Part shown: one piece after another, positions 17,042 through 25,473 of the stretch
How the letters are laid out: each line of letters begins with the position of its first letter
How positions within the stretch are numbered: the first letter of the stretch is position 1
Assembly: GCA_017935185.1 (NCBI GenBank)
Contig: JAGBIC010000032.1
Coordinates: forward strand, 1-64,000
Direction of reading: 5' to 3'
Origin: Alistipes sp.
GTDB taxonomy: Bacteria > Bacteroidota > Bacteroidia > Bacteroidales > Rikenellaceae
Length of the DNA stretch: 64,000 nucleotides
Notes under the pieces: generated by a model
Seen by the model: only the letters and a program-made list of their open reading frames with translations
Told to the model about the DNA's origin: nothing
Database searches by the model: none
Translations under genes and position numbers: made by a program

Positions 17042-20000
17042 TTAATATTCGACATATACCTCACCCATAAGGCCGCTATCGTGGTAACTGAAATTTGCAG
17101 CGGGGCCATCGATAGTCCATGTCTTGCGCTCCTCTTTGGGGCGTCCTGCATCATAAACCAGACGATTGTACCACGTGCTTGTAACCTCGACTGTCAGGGT
17201 GTTTTCGCCCTTGACGATATAATCTGCAATGTTGATTCTGTATGGAGGATACCACAGTGTGCCGACCTCTTTGCCGTTTAGTTTGACGACTGCAATCATA
17301 TCTACCTTGCCCAAATCAAGCTCTACACGCTGACCATGCTCTGCACCATCGAAATTGAAGGTTGTCGTGTAGGTCGCTGTGCCGGAGAATGAACGACCCT
17401 CCTCATCCTCAATCAACTCTTGCCATGGTTTAAGCAGCGTGGTGGTTATTTTTGCCGGAGCGCCCCAACCCTCGGGGAACTCAACTGTCCACTCCTTGTT
17501 CAAGGTAATGATGTTTTGGGGTTTGGCGGGAGTCTCCACCTTATGAGGACTCTTGCCTGTTTCAAAGACAACGAAGTAGGAGCTATAGCGTGGAAGATCA
17601 AGGTTTATGGTCGTGTATTCGCCGTCAGTGGTGGCTGCAACAGCCTCCATTTCGCCCGTTGTGGGATTCCACAGCTCCGCACGCCCCGTTGCTTTGAACT
17701 TAACTTCGCCTTTGAACGAAGACTCCTTTTCCGGTGTCACAAAGTACCAATCTGCGCCCTCGGTCTTACGGTGCAGCCAGCGGATATTGCCAACCACATC
17801 GGCTTGTATCTCTAGCATTTCAAGCGCCTTGTCGATTGTTACACCTGTCAGCACCTTGCCCTCGCCAACGGCTGTTATTTTACCCGACTCTGCATTGCCC
17901 CAAATAGCATCTACTGCCGTTGCAAAACGTTTTTCGGAATTCTCTGTGTCGCGCAATGTCGCTACGCCCTTCGGAGCATCGGCTACAACCACTGCCCCCT
18001 GCTCTATCATCTGCTGCAACTTCTCTAAAGTTTCGGGAAGCATACGTTTTGTGTCGGGTATCCACATCACACGGTAGGTAATTCCTTCCGGAGTTACTAT
18101 CATGCCATCCTTCACCGATAGACGATTGAGTAGCACATCGGGATTACAATAATCATATTTATATCCCTTAAGGAATGTGTGTTCCTGATCGGGACGATGG
18201 GCAACCTCATCACCCAGATACCATAATACATCCGATACGGGTTTGCCTCGCTCCAACATATATGAGCAACGCGCCAGATATGTGGTAAACTCCTTCATGT
18301 GCTTCCACCATGTCTGGCCTCGCAGGAACGGAGTGCCAATCTTTGCTCCGAAGGATGTGCCCGGCTGCTTGAAACCAATCTGCGGATTGTGGGTGTAAGT
18401 GTGGAAAACGGTATGTGTAACACCCTCTATTGCGTTAAAATCAGCGACCTCCTTAAGCATTGAGAAGTGCTCATCCCATGTCAGGTCAAACGAAGTGAGT
18501 GACTCTGCTGCAACACGAGGCTTGCCATAGATGCGTGCCGCAGATGCAGTAGGCTTGATTGGCTTAAACTCCAAAGCACCCACATAAGAGGGTTTGTAGG
18601 GTTGCCAATACTCGCACATAGGAATATCGGCATATTTATAATACTCCATACAGTCGGCCGGAAATACATCGCCGGCAGAAGTCTCATATCTAATCAATAA
18701 CCCCTGCTCATGCCCCAAGTCGGCCATTCGCTTATAGAATTTATCCACAAACAAACGCCCAATATTATTGCGCCAGTCGAGTAAGAAACGTGAGGTTGTC
18801 TCGGCGTCATCCACCACATATCCCCACAAGGCGGGTATCCAGCGACGAAGGTCGTAGCCGGAATACTCCTTAAACTCCTGCTCCATATTTGGAGTCCATG
18901 TCTGTGAGTAGCACTCCCAGCTGTCAAGCAACATGCTTTGCAGTAGGCCGCCTTGCAACGCTCCATCGGTCAGGCGTCCAATATATCCGGCAAAGTGGGC
19001 ATCGGGTCCTTCCGTTGATAGTTTGTCACACTCCCAGCCTGTGCCTTCGGGTGGTGCGGGGGCATTTCTTGCACCTTTATTCACATGGCCCATACGCAAT
19101 ATTGTCCAACCATTGTTGTTGGGGGCACTCCATTTTAAATTGCCCTCTGCGTCCATATATTGTGAAATATCTATCACATCATCACTTTGGATACAACTCT
19201 CTTTGGGGTGAACAACGTCGTCGCCCGTGCGCTCATAGGCGCGCAAGGTCCATGCGCTCTCCGCCTCCCAATTATTCTTGCGGGCACCTGTATAGAAATA
19301 GATATTCCCGAGTGGAATATCGTGTACAGTTTGAACTTCAATCCTGAATTTGGCTGTCGGTGCAACCTCCGAGCAAGCAAATGTGAGGTGGCGGTAGTCC
19401 TGCCAATTGGTTTGGGGGATGTCGGCATCGACGATTGCATGACGTGAGCCGTCATTCATAATGGCGTAGACCGAAAAATGGATGTCGGGCTCATAGCACC
19501 ACTGCTGGTCGTAGGGGGCAAGAGGCGGAAACTCAACGCCTCGAATAACCACAGGCTCTTCAAACGTGAGCTCGGCCCAATGCGTTTCGCCGCCACGCGG
19601 GTAAATTATATTTTTTCCTACAAACAGACCATCCCATGCATGATCGCCGCTACCCTTGACTGTTTTGGGAACAAGGGGCTTGCCTGTGTCGTTCTTTGGT
19701 GTGGGAAATGCAACAACGGCAATGTCACGATAGTCGCGCCACTCTTCAGCATTTGGTTCGCCGATAGGTAGCTTGACATTTACCTCACCACCCTGCACAT
19801 CGGTGCGTGAGTGAACCAAATCGCGCATGGCATTTTCGGGTTTAATCCATGGCCCACCCGACATAGCCCAGCCCGGGCAGTTTTGCATGGTAAACGACAG
19901 CCCTAAACGCTTGCACTCTTCAGCGGTGTATTTGACTGCATCATCCCATTTTTCGCTCAAGCAGGTAATGTCTTCACCTGTTTCGGGCCATTTTCCACCA

Positions 20001-20284
20001 AACTGACCGTGAAAAAGATGCACACCCGAGATTCCTGCATCGGCGATAGCTTCCAAATCGGCTGTTATTCCATCCAGCGATACATTGCCACCTATGAAAT
20101 GGAACCAAGTCTCGGGGTAATGAACCTTCTCCGGCGAGACAAACAACTTACGGTCTTTTGCGTCAAACTTGCGAGCGAGATGCTCTTTGTCGGGTAGCAT
20201 GTTATTTTGGTCACTACACGATACTGATGTTATGCCGCAGCATAGCAGGACTGAGATGAATAAACACGATATTATCTTTTTCAT
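17042..20284 (-). CDS. GH106-like alpha-L-rhamnosidase, lipoprotein
   Basis: A 1080-residue lipoprotein (signal with lipobox around SVSCSDQ, Cys near 24). The N-terminal segment WFHFIGGNVSLDGITADLEA followed by DAGISGVHLFHG is typical of GH106. The central (beta/alpha)8 region contains LLDSWECYSQTWTPNMEQEF and YETSAGDVFPADCMEYYKY. A C-terminal galactose-binding-like beta-sandwich begins near 940 and holds KLNGKEVGTLWYPPYRINI. GH106 enzymes remove terminal alpha-L-rhamnose from pectin-type glycans. The start is only 2 bp after the uvrC stop, so it is transcribed at least partly with uvrC. The family is a recognition call; the linkage is not determinable. Confidence 0.85.
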   Translation of the reverse strand: MKKIISCLFISVLLCCGITSVSCSDQNNMLPDKEHLARKFDAKDRKLFVSPEKVHYPETWFHFIGGNVSLDGITADLEAIADAGISGVHLFHGQFGGKWPETGEDITCLSEKWDDAVKYTAEECKRLGLSFTMQNCPGWAMSGGPWIKPENAMRDLVHSRTDVQGGEVNVKLPIGEPNAEEWRDYRDIAVVAFPTPKNDTGKPLVPKTVKGSGDHAWDGLFVGKNIIYPRGGETHWAELTFEEPVVIRGVEFPPLAPYDQQWCYEPDIHFSVYAIMNDGSRHAIVDADIPQTNWQDYRHLTFACSEVAPTAKFRIEVQTVHDIPLGNIYFYTGARKNNWEAESAWTLRAYERTGDDVVHPKESCIQSDDVIDISQYMDAEGNLKWSAPNNNGWTILRMGHVNKGARNAPAPPEGTGWECDKLSTEGPDAHFAGYIGRLTDGALQGGLLQSMLLDSWECYSQTWTPNMEQEFKEYSGYDLRRWIPALWGYVVDDAETTSRFLLDWRNNIGRLFVDKFYKRMADLGHEQGLLIRYETSAGDVFPADCMEYYKYADIPMCEYWQPYKPSYVGALEFKPIKPTASAARIYGKPRVAAESLTSFDLTWDEHFSMLKEVADFNAIEGVTHTVFHTYTHNPQIGFKQPGTSFGAKIGTPFLRGQTWWKHMKEFTTYLARCSYMLERGKPVSDVLWYLGDEVAHRPDQEHTFLKGYKYDYCNPDVLLNRLSVKDGMIVTPEGITYRVMWIPDTKRMLPETLEKLQQMIEQGAVVVADAPKGVATLRDTENSEKRFATAVDAIWGNAESGKITAVGEGKVLTGVTIDKALEMLEIQADVVGNIRWLHRKTEGADWYFVTPEKESSFKGEVKFKATGRAELWNPTTGEMEAVAATTDGEYTTINLDLPRYSSYFVVFETGKSPHKVETPAKPQNIITLNKEWTVEFPEGWGAPAKITTTLLKPWQELIEDEEGRSFSGTATYTTTFNFDGAEHGQRVELDLGKVDMIAVVKLNGKEVGTLWYPPYRINIADYIVKGENTLTVEVTSTWYNRLVYDAGRPKEERKTWTIDGPAANFSYHDSGLMGEVYVEY

Positions 20285-20286
20285 AA

Positions 20287-22101
20287 CTACTGATGATTAA
20301 AATATCTTATGATTTTTATGGCACGCGCCATGCCGACTACCTCGGCGAGTTCGTCGAGCGAGGCCTCGCGAACTTTTGCGACACTCTTGAAGCGTCGTAA
20401 TAACGCGTTGAGGCTCTTTGTGCCAATGCCTTCAATATGCTCCAATTCGCTGTGGATAAATGCATTGCTGCGCTTTTGGCGGTGGAAGGTTATACCAAAT
20501 CGGTGAGCCTCGTCACGAATGTGGCAGACCACCTTCAGCGGCTCGCCTGTGCGGGATAGGTAATATGGCATGGGATCGTTGGGGTAGAATACCTCTTCGA
20601 TACGTTTTGCCAAACCAACAATCGGGACTCGGTTTTCTATGCCGAGGGCGCATAGCACCTCGTACGCACTTGAAAGTTGTCCCTTGCCACCATCCACAAT
20701 TATCAGGTCGGGTAGTTCGGCCCCCTCCTCCAACAGGCGTGAGTAGCGACGATAGACAATCTCGCGCATCGAGGCGAAATCGTCGGGGCCAACCACCGTT
20801 TTTACATTAAAGTGGCGGTACTCTTTGCGGGAGGGTTTGCCGTCACGGAATACCACGCACGATGCTACGGGGTTGGTGCCTTGCAGATTGGAGTTGTCGA
20901 AACACTCGATGTGACGTGGCTGACGGTCGAGGTGTAACTCTCGCTGCATGGCGTTCATCAGACGCTCGGTGTGGCGCTCGGGATTTTTTATCTCGAGATT
21001 TTTCATCTGCTCGGCGCGGAAGATGCGTGCGCTCTTTAGTGAAAACTCCAGCAGATCGGCCTTCTCGCCACGTTTGGGAACGGTGAATGTGATTTTGTCG
21101 AATATGATAGCCGACGAAGGGATGAATGGTACTATCACCTCGCTTGAAAGGTCATGGGAGATATTCTCTACGATGTATTGTATGGCTGTCGAGAGTAGCT
21201 CCTCGGGTGTGGGGTCTACTCCCGTAGTGAGTTTTACGGTGTGCAGAGCCACAATTGAGCCGTGGCGCAGACGAATGAAGTTGCAATATGCCACATCGTC
21301 ATCCTCAAGCAATGAGAATATGTCGCAGTCGACAATTTTTGCGCTGACGATAACCGAACGACTCTGGTAGTTTTCGAGTGCGTCCAATCTCTGTTTGAAT
21401 CGTTGCGCCAATTCGAATTTCAGCCCCGAGGCTGCCGCCTGCATATTCTCTTCGAGGTATCGGCGAACGGGTCGCAAATCGCCCTTCAGAATATCTTTTA
21501 CCATGTTTATCAACTTGGCATACTCCTCCTCGCTTTGCGCTCCAACGCATGGGGCTTTGCAGTTGCCCAAATGAAATTGCAGGCAAACACCATATTTCCC
21601 TCGGGCGATATTCTGTGGCGCAAGATTCAGCTTGCATGTGCGTAGTGGAATCACCTCGCGGATAAACTCCAAAATCGAGCGTTGCATTGATATTGAGCCG
21701 TAGGGCCCGAAATATTGCGAGCCGTCATGGCGAATCTGACGGGTGGATTCTATGCGCGGAAAATTCTCGTTGCGAATAACAATCCAAGGATAGGTTTTGT
21801 CATCTTTTAACAGTATGTTGTAACGAGGCTGGTGGGTTTTTATGAGTGAGTTTTCCAGCAGAAGTGCATCCTGCTCGCTATTTACAACGATGTGATTGAT
21901 GGCACATATCTGTTTTACAAGGACCTGTACCTTTGCAGAGTGGTCGCGATTTTTTACGAAATATGAAGATACTCTTTTGCGCAACGATTTGGCTTTGCCG
22001 ACATATATGATTGTGCCGTTGCGATCCAAAAACTGGTATACGCCCGGCTCCAATGGTAATGCTGCCACTTGCTGACGAAGAATATCTTCACGATTGCCCA
22101 T
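20287..22101 (-). CDS. uvrC: Excinuclease ABC subunit C
   Basis: The 604-residue dual-incision nuclease of nucleotide excision repair, recruited by UvrB. The N-terminal GIY-YIG domain (EPGVYQFLDRNGTIIYVGKA) makes the 3' cut. A UvrB-interacting UVR segment lies near 200-235. The RNase H-like domain (LPDLIIVDGGKGQLSSA) makes the 5' cut. The C-terminus has a helix-hairpin-helix pair (LEHIEGIGTKSLNALLRRF). The length is standard. The start at 22101 is almost on top of the predicted transcription start, suggesting a near-leaderless mRNA. Two glycoside hydrolase genes follow immediately on the same strand. Confidence 0.97.
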   Translation of the reverse strand: MGNREDILRQQVAALPLEPGVYQFLDRNGTIIYVGKAKSLRKRVSSYFVKNRDHSAKVQVLVKQICAINHIVVNSEQDALLLENSLIKTHQPRYNILLKDDKTYPWIVIRNENFPRIESTRQIRHDGSQYFGPYGSISMQRSILEFIREVIPLRTCKLNLAPQNIARGKYGVCLQFHLGNCKAPCVGAQSEEEYAKLINMVKDILKGDLRPVRRYLEENMQAAASGLKFELAQRFKQRLDALENYQSRSVIVSAKIVDCDIFSLLEDDDVAYCNFIRLRHGSIVALHTVKLTTGVDPTPEELLSTAIQYIVENISHDLSSEVIVPFIPSSAIIFDKITFTVPKRGEKADLLEFSLKSARIFRAEQMKNLEIKNPERHTERLMNAMQRELHLDRQPRHIECFDNSNLQGTNPVASCVVFRDGKPSRKEYRHFNVKTVVGPDDFASMREIVYRRYSRLLEEGAELPDLIIVDGGKGQLSSAYEVLCALGIENRVPIVGLAKRIEEVFYPNDPMPYYLSRTGEPLKVVCHIRDEAHRFGITFHRQKRSNAFIHSELEHIEGIGTKSLNALLRRFKSVAKVREASLDELAEVVGMARAIKIIRYFNHQ

Positions 22102-22105
22102 AATG

Positions 22106-22137
22106 CAAATTTAAAATAATTTTGATTATGAGACAAA
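22106..22137 (-). promoter_or_regulatory. Promoter of uvrC
   Basis: Minus-strand TAAATTTG (22106-22113) and TTTG (22134-22137) with exactly 20 bp between. The -7 element ends only 5 bp before the uvrC ATG. Confidence 0.7.
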
Positions 22138-22168
22138 AAAAATAGTGCCGAGATTTTATCGACACTAT
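22134..22168 (-). terminator. Terminator of the cyclophilin gene
   Basis: Minus-strand stem ATAGTGTCGA/TCGGCACTAT (one G-U) followed by eight T. The T-run overlaps the -33 element of uvrC, so the two units are packed back to back. Confidence 0.8.
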
Positions 22169-22177
22169 CAGAACTTG

Positions 22178-22615
22178 CTACTCTTCGACAATCGTTATCG
22201 AAAGAATCAAATCGCCAGGGCGAATGTCGTCAATCACATCCAATCCCTCTACCACCTGTCCAAAACAAGTGTGGACACCGTCGAGGTGCTGTGTGTTGCG
22301 GCGGTTGTGGCAGATGAAGAACTGCGAGCCGCCGGTGTTTTTGCCGCGATGGGCCATCGACATCACTCCTCGGTCGTGATATTGACGTGGGGCAGAGGTC
22401 TCGCAATCGATGGTGTAACCAGGGCCTCCTGTGCCGTCACCGCGAGGGCAACCGCCCTGAATGACAAAATCGGGAATCACACGATGAAAAGTGAGCCCGT
22501 CGTAAAAACGGCTCTCGGCCAATTTGATAAAGTTGCCTGCGGCGATTGGAGTCTCCTCGGTGTAGAGTTCGGCCTTCATGTCGCCTTTCTCGGTAGAAAT
22601 GATAGCGTATTTCAT
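22178..22615 (-). CDS. Cyclophilin-type peptidyl-prolyl cis-trans isomerase
   Basis: A 145-residue single-domain cyclophilin without signal peptide, so cytoplasmic. [19 protein letters not shown] contains the catalytic Arg and Phe/Gln cluster; [18 protein letters not shown] and GSQFFICHN follow in order, and [17 protein letters not shown] is the C-terminal signature. It speeds proline isomerisation during folding. A -7-like element lies 30 bp upstream and a strong terminator follows, so it is monocistronic. Confidence 0.94.
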   Translation of the reverse strand: MKYAIISTEKGDMKAELYTEETPIAAGNFIKLAESRFYDGLTFHRVIPDFVIQGGCPRGDGTGGPGYTIDCETSAPRQYHDRGVMSMAHRGKNTGGSQFFICHNRRNTQHLDGVHTCFGQVVEGLDVIDDIRPGDLILSITIVEE

Positions 22616-22644
22616 AATATCTAATTTTTTTATGTGTTATATGG

Positions 22645-22652
22645 CAAAGGTA
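22645..22652 (-). promoter_or_regulatory. -7 element for the cyclophilin gene
   Basis: Minus-strand TACCTTTG fits TAnnTTTG, 29 bp before the start codon at 22615. No good -33 match is seen at 19-22 bp. Confidence 0.5.
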
Positions 22653-22688
22653 ATAAAAATAATCGAGTGTTGCATATTTCAACACAAA

Positions 22689-22727
22689 AGAGGTGAACAT
22701 TTGGCTTACGGCCGTTTGTTCACCTCT
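22689..22727 (-). terminator. Terminator of the fimbrillin-like lipoprotein operon
   Basis: An 11-bp perfect stem AGAGGTGAACA/TGTTCACCTCT, followed on the minus strand by TTTTGTGTT. It lies 40 bp past the lipoprotein stop codon. Confidence 0.82.
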
Positions 22728-22767
22728 CTGCTATTGGTTAAAATTCCATGTAACGTAATAACTACTA

Positions 22768-24927
22768 TTATGGATTACTTACTGCTGGACTCTCAACGAG
22801 TGTGGGCCACCCACCAGCATTGTATTGCCATTTGTAGTGGCATTTGATTGGACTGCTGTTGCTAGCATCTTGTACATCGTTGTTATATTTATCAATTGCA
22901 TCATTCATTTTTGTTATTATGTCATTTGTAATCTCATTTGCGGACGTATAGTGATTTGATTCTATAAGACGTACTTCATCATGGTGCTCACCATTGTAGT
23001 ATGTCATCTCATATTTCTGTACCCACGATGCAATTATAGATGATTCCATTCCAGTATAACTTCTTCCTATTATAGTTCCAGCCTTTGGCGCAATCACATT
23101 AGAGTTTGAGAAGCAAGCTACAAAATAGCTATCACTTCCAGCGTTATAATGGGTGGGGTCAAGCATGGAGCCTCCAGCAATCCCTCCTGCATATCCAGTA
23201 TCAGATGTTGCAGTAATGGTTGCATCACTTGTGGTACCAGATGCTATCAAGTATCCGCTGACACCATTACCAAAGTATGAACGTGTATACCCTACAACTC
23301 CACCTACCTCATCTGAACCTGTGACGTCTGCACTATTTGTGCAATGTATAATGGCAGCTCCATAATTATATCCACATATTCCACCTACATGGTTTTGTAT
23401 ACCTTTAACTATTGATGTGTTATCTACATTACAATCGATGATATAAGGCATAATTTCATCTCCAGTTTTTGTTCTGCGGTAGATGTATCCTACGACAGCT
23501 CCAATGTGAGATTTACTAGAAATCACACAATTTATAATTGAAATATTGTTAATTATTGAATTGTAACGGCAATACCCAACAATACCTCCAGTTGCTAAAT
23601 TGCTGTTGTAGATATAAGAGTTGCTTAAGGTTATGTCGTTCACAACACCATCACAGAAACAACCTATTAGTCCCACACCTGTCGTATTAGCATTTATGCA
23701 TAAGTTGCGTATTGTATGGTTTTGTCCATCAATATTTCCCTTAAATGCTTTACTTAAATCTGTACTACTAATCTGTTCGCCCAATGGTACCCAGTTGCTT
23801 CCGCTTGGAATTCCATCTGTTACTGTGATAGGGGTGTCGGTAATTTTGTATGTCTTATTTTCGTGGTCGGGCTCAATTTCATATTCTGGCATAATTACGT
23901 TTCCGGTCAATTTGAGTCCCAACTCATTATTACAGTGATTTACCAAATATCCCCATTTCAAGAATTTCTCGATAGGGAATATGTTGTTGGCCGATTCAGC
24001 CGTAGCATAAGCATTACCATTTGCGTCAGTTTCGATAGTTATCACGCTATTCATATTGATTCCAAGTGCAGCCATAGGTTTGATGTGGCTTCTCGCGAGT
24101 GTGAACTCCGTAGAGGCACTTTTCGTAATTTCTCGACCGTAAATATCTGTTACCGTAATCTTGAATCCATTTGAATAGGTCTGAGCGGGTAGTGCAATAT
24201 AAAAGATTGTAGGATTGTTTGGGCCGCCCAGAGCAACGCCGCCACCATCTTGTGCAGAGCAATTCAAAGTAACGCTGCCCGATTGTGCGCTGTGATCTTG
24301 GCCTGCCTCATGCATCTTTAATGAGTACTCCGCCTCGTTATCCTCTTGGCTTATATAGAAATCGCCCGATATAAGCTGCCCATCTTTGAGCGTTGAGAGT
24401 TTAATCTCTTTCACAATCACTTTCTCTTCATTTGTGTAGAGTTGCAGCCTTATGTAGCCACACATGTTTTTCAGCGTTATGCCATCTGTAACATCATCGG
24501 TTACACCAAACATGATGTGTGAATTGTTCGAGAACGAATTTGCCTCGTATTCTTGTGTTGCGGGAAGAGAGGCTTCTATCTTTGTTCCATCGCATGTTAC
24601 ACTCGTAGAATAAGGATAGAGGGCAAAAACGCCGTCGATACTCGTTCCTGTGTTTTTTGATTCTCCCCCGAACTTATTATCGTTTTCAGTTGAGTAAATA
24701 TACTCGCTGATGGCTGTGTTTTTATCGAATACAGCTAACTTATCGTCATCCTCAAAGACTACTTTCAAATTATCTATGTAGGCTTTTGTGTCGCTTTGAG
24801 ATATCTCTTCAGTGTAAACATTAAGACTCTTGCTTACCAAGCGGTTGTCGTTTGTGATTACATCATCTTGCTTTGTGCAACCGATGGTAAGTAATGCCAA
24901 TAATATATAAATGTAAATCTTTTTCAT
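22768..24927 (-). CDS. Surface lipoprotein with fimbrillin-like N-terminus and GLUG-type repeats
   Basis: A 719-residue predicted lipoprotein from the ATG at 24927 (MKKIYIYILLALLTIGCTKQ, lipobox LTIGC). Residues about 30-290 resemble the fimbrillin/Mfa-like fold: SDTKAYIDNLKVVFEDDDKL, the region around TSIDGVFALYPYS, IFYIALPAQTYSNGFKI and EFTLARSHIKPM. Residues 400-600 are GLUG-type beta-helix repeats (GLIGCFCDG, GGIVGYCRY, GAVVGYIYR, GGICGYNYG, GGVVGYTRS). Such proteins are exposed adhesin or pilus-tip components. The longer frame from 25002 is rejected because it lacks a signal and overlaps the upstream micro-ORF. Its promoter area holds a palindrome and two poly-G tracts. Confidence 0.78.
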   Translation of the reverse strand: MKKIYIYILLALLTIGCTKQDDVITNDNRLVSKSLNVYTEEISQSDTKAYIDNLKVVFEDDDKLAVFDKNTAISEYIYSTENDNKFGGESKNTGTSIDGVFALYPYSTSVTCDGTKIEASLPATQEYEANSFSNNSHIMFGVTDDVTDGITLKNMCGYIRLQLYTNEEKVIVKEIKLSTLKDGQLISGDFYISQEDNEAEYSLKMHEAGQDHSAQSGSVTLNCSAQDGGGVALGGPNNPTIFYIALPAQTYSNGFKITVTDIYGREITKSASTEFTLARSHIKPMAALGINMNSVITIETDANGNAYATAESANNIFPIEKFLKWGYLVNHCNNELGLKLTGNVIMPEYEIEPDHENKTYKITDTPITVTDGIPSGSNWVPLGEQISSTDLSKAFKGNIDGQNHTIRNLCINANTTGVGLIGCFCDGVVNDITLSNSYIYNSNLATGGIVGYCRYNSIINNISIINCVISSKSHIGAVVGYIYRRTKTGDEIMPYIIDCNVDNTSIVKGIQNHVGGICGYNYGAAIIHCTNSADVTGSDEVGGVVGYTRSYFGNGVSGYLIASGTTSDATITATSDTGYAGGIAGGSMLDPTHYNAGSDSYFVACFSNSNVIAPKAGTIIGRSYTGMESSIIASWVQKYEMTYYNGEHHDEVRLIESNHYTSANEITNDIITKMNDAIDKYNNDVQDASNSSPIKCHYKWQYNAGGWPTLVESPAVSNP

Positions 24928-24943
24928 AGCGCTGAGTTTATTA

Positions 24944-25057
24944 TTAGTTATCCCATATACCTTCGGCGTCCTCTGTAAACGAGTTTGCAAAGCCTTTTTC
25001 AATTTTTATCTCCATAATCTCAATTTTGGGAGATACATAATCTTTACTCTTTTCCAT
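24944..25057 (-). CDS. 37-residue micro-ORF ahead of the fimbrillin-like gene
   Basis: A complete ORF of 37 codons plus stop (MEKSKDYVSPKIEIMEIKIE, then KGFANSFTEDAEGIWDN). It ends 16 bp before the lipoprotein ATG, so translation may be coupled. The plan (YVSPKIEIMEI, then a Gly-containing centre, an acidic stretch and a terminal GxW) resembles short proteins I associate with positions just before fimbrillin-like lipoprotein genes in Bacteroidales; their role is unknown to me. It has no signal peptide. It was judged real from its context and non-random composition, not from a database match. Confidence 0.6.
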   Translation of the reverse strand: MEKSKDYVSPKIEIMEIKIEKGFANSFTEDAEGIWDN

Positions 25058-25117
25058 AGTTGTTTGATTTTAGTGGTTTTTTTATGCTGTTAATGAACAA
25101 TATACACACGACAATGC

Positions 25118-25138
25118 AGGTCGTAAATTTTACGACCT
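25118..25138. promoter_or_regulatory. Perfect 21-bp palindrome, probable operator
   Basis: AGGTCGTAAA, a central T, then TTTACGACCT: perfect 10-bp arms. It lies 61 bp upstream of the micro-ORF start. On the minus strand it covers roughly the -33 zone of a weak TATATTG element near 25100, so a bound dimer would control the fimbrillin-like operon. A plus-strand TAATTTTG overlaps its right edge (25138-25145). Confidence 0.6.
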
Positions 25139-25156
25139 AATTTTGTGGATGTAAGC

Positions 25157-25166
25157 GGGGGGGGGG
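25157..25166. repeat. Poly-G tract (10 G)
   Basis: Ten consecutive G on the plus strand followed by TAATT, in the intergenic region between the fimbrillin-like operon and the divergent SDR gene. Confidence 0.9.
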
Positions 25167-25203
25167 TAATTTATTGAATTACAGAGGTTTGCGCAATATA
25201 ATA

Positions 25204-25212
25204 GGGGGGGGG
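25204..25212. repeat. Poly-G tract (9 G)
   Basis: Nine consecutive G, again followed by TAATT, beginning 47 bp after the start of the first tract. The shared G-run-plus-TAATT context makes the two a short direct repeat. Apart from these tracts, the palindrome and the SDR promoter, the 416-bp intergenic region 25058-25473 shows no recognised element. Confidence 0.9.
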
Positions 25213-25416
25213 TAATTCCCTCTGGCAAAATTTGATATTTAGATTTGAAGTGTATCATCGTTGCTTGCCCCATATTGTGTATTTGCAAATATAACGATAT
25301 TCTTTTAAAAAATGGCAAAAATGGAGCAATATTCTATTTGCAAATTTTTTGTAACAAAACGTGTTGTAGGGTTGGTAATTGGTCATTTTTACAAGATTCT
25401 AACAAAAAAGTCGTTT

Positions 25417-25451
25417 TTTGTGTGGAGTTTTAATAAAAATAGTTATCTTTG
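25417..25451 (+). promoter_or_regulatory. Promoter of the SDR gene
   Basis: TATCTTTG at 25444-25451, with TTTG at 25417-25420 23 bp upstream (slightly long spacing). The start codon at 25474 is 22 bp downstream. Confidence 0.62.
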
Positions 25452-25473
25452 TCACATAATTATCAGCATTTTT

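Noticed and set aside
22768-24927. Possible CRISPR or tandem DNA repeats in the GLUG region
   Set aside because: The repeats are at protein level (GG-VGY) with variable spacing and no conserved DNA repeat unit.
24928-25002. 25-residue N-terminal extension of the fimbrillin-like lipoprotein
   Set aside because: It lacks a signal peptide and overlaps the micro-ORF; the ATG at 24927 opens a clear lipoprotein signal.
25312-25473. 54-residue N-terminal extension of the SDR protein
   Set aside because: The extension runs through the promoter and the true ATG at 25474 begins directly with the Rossmann strand.
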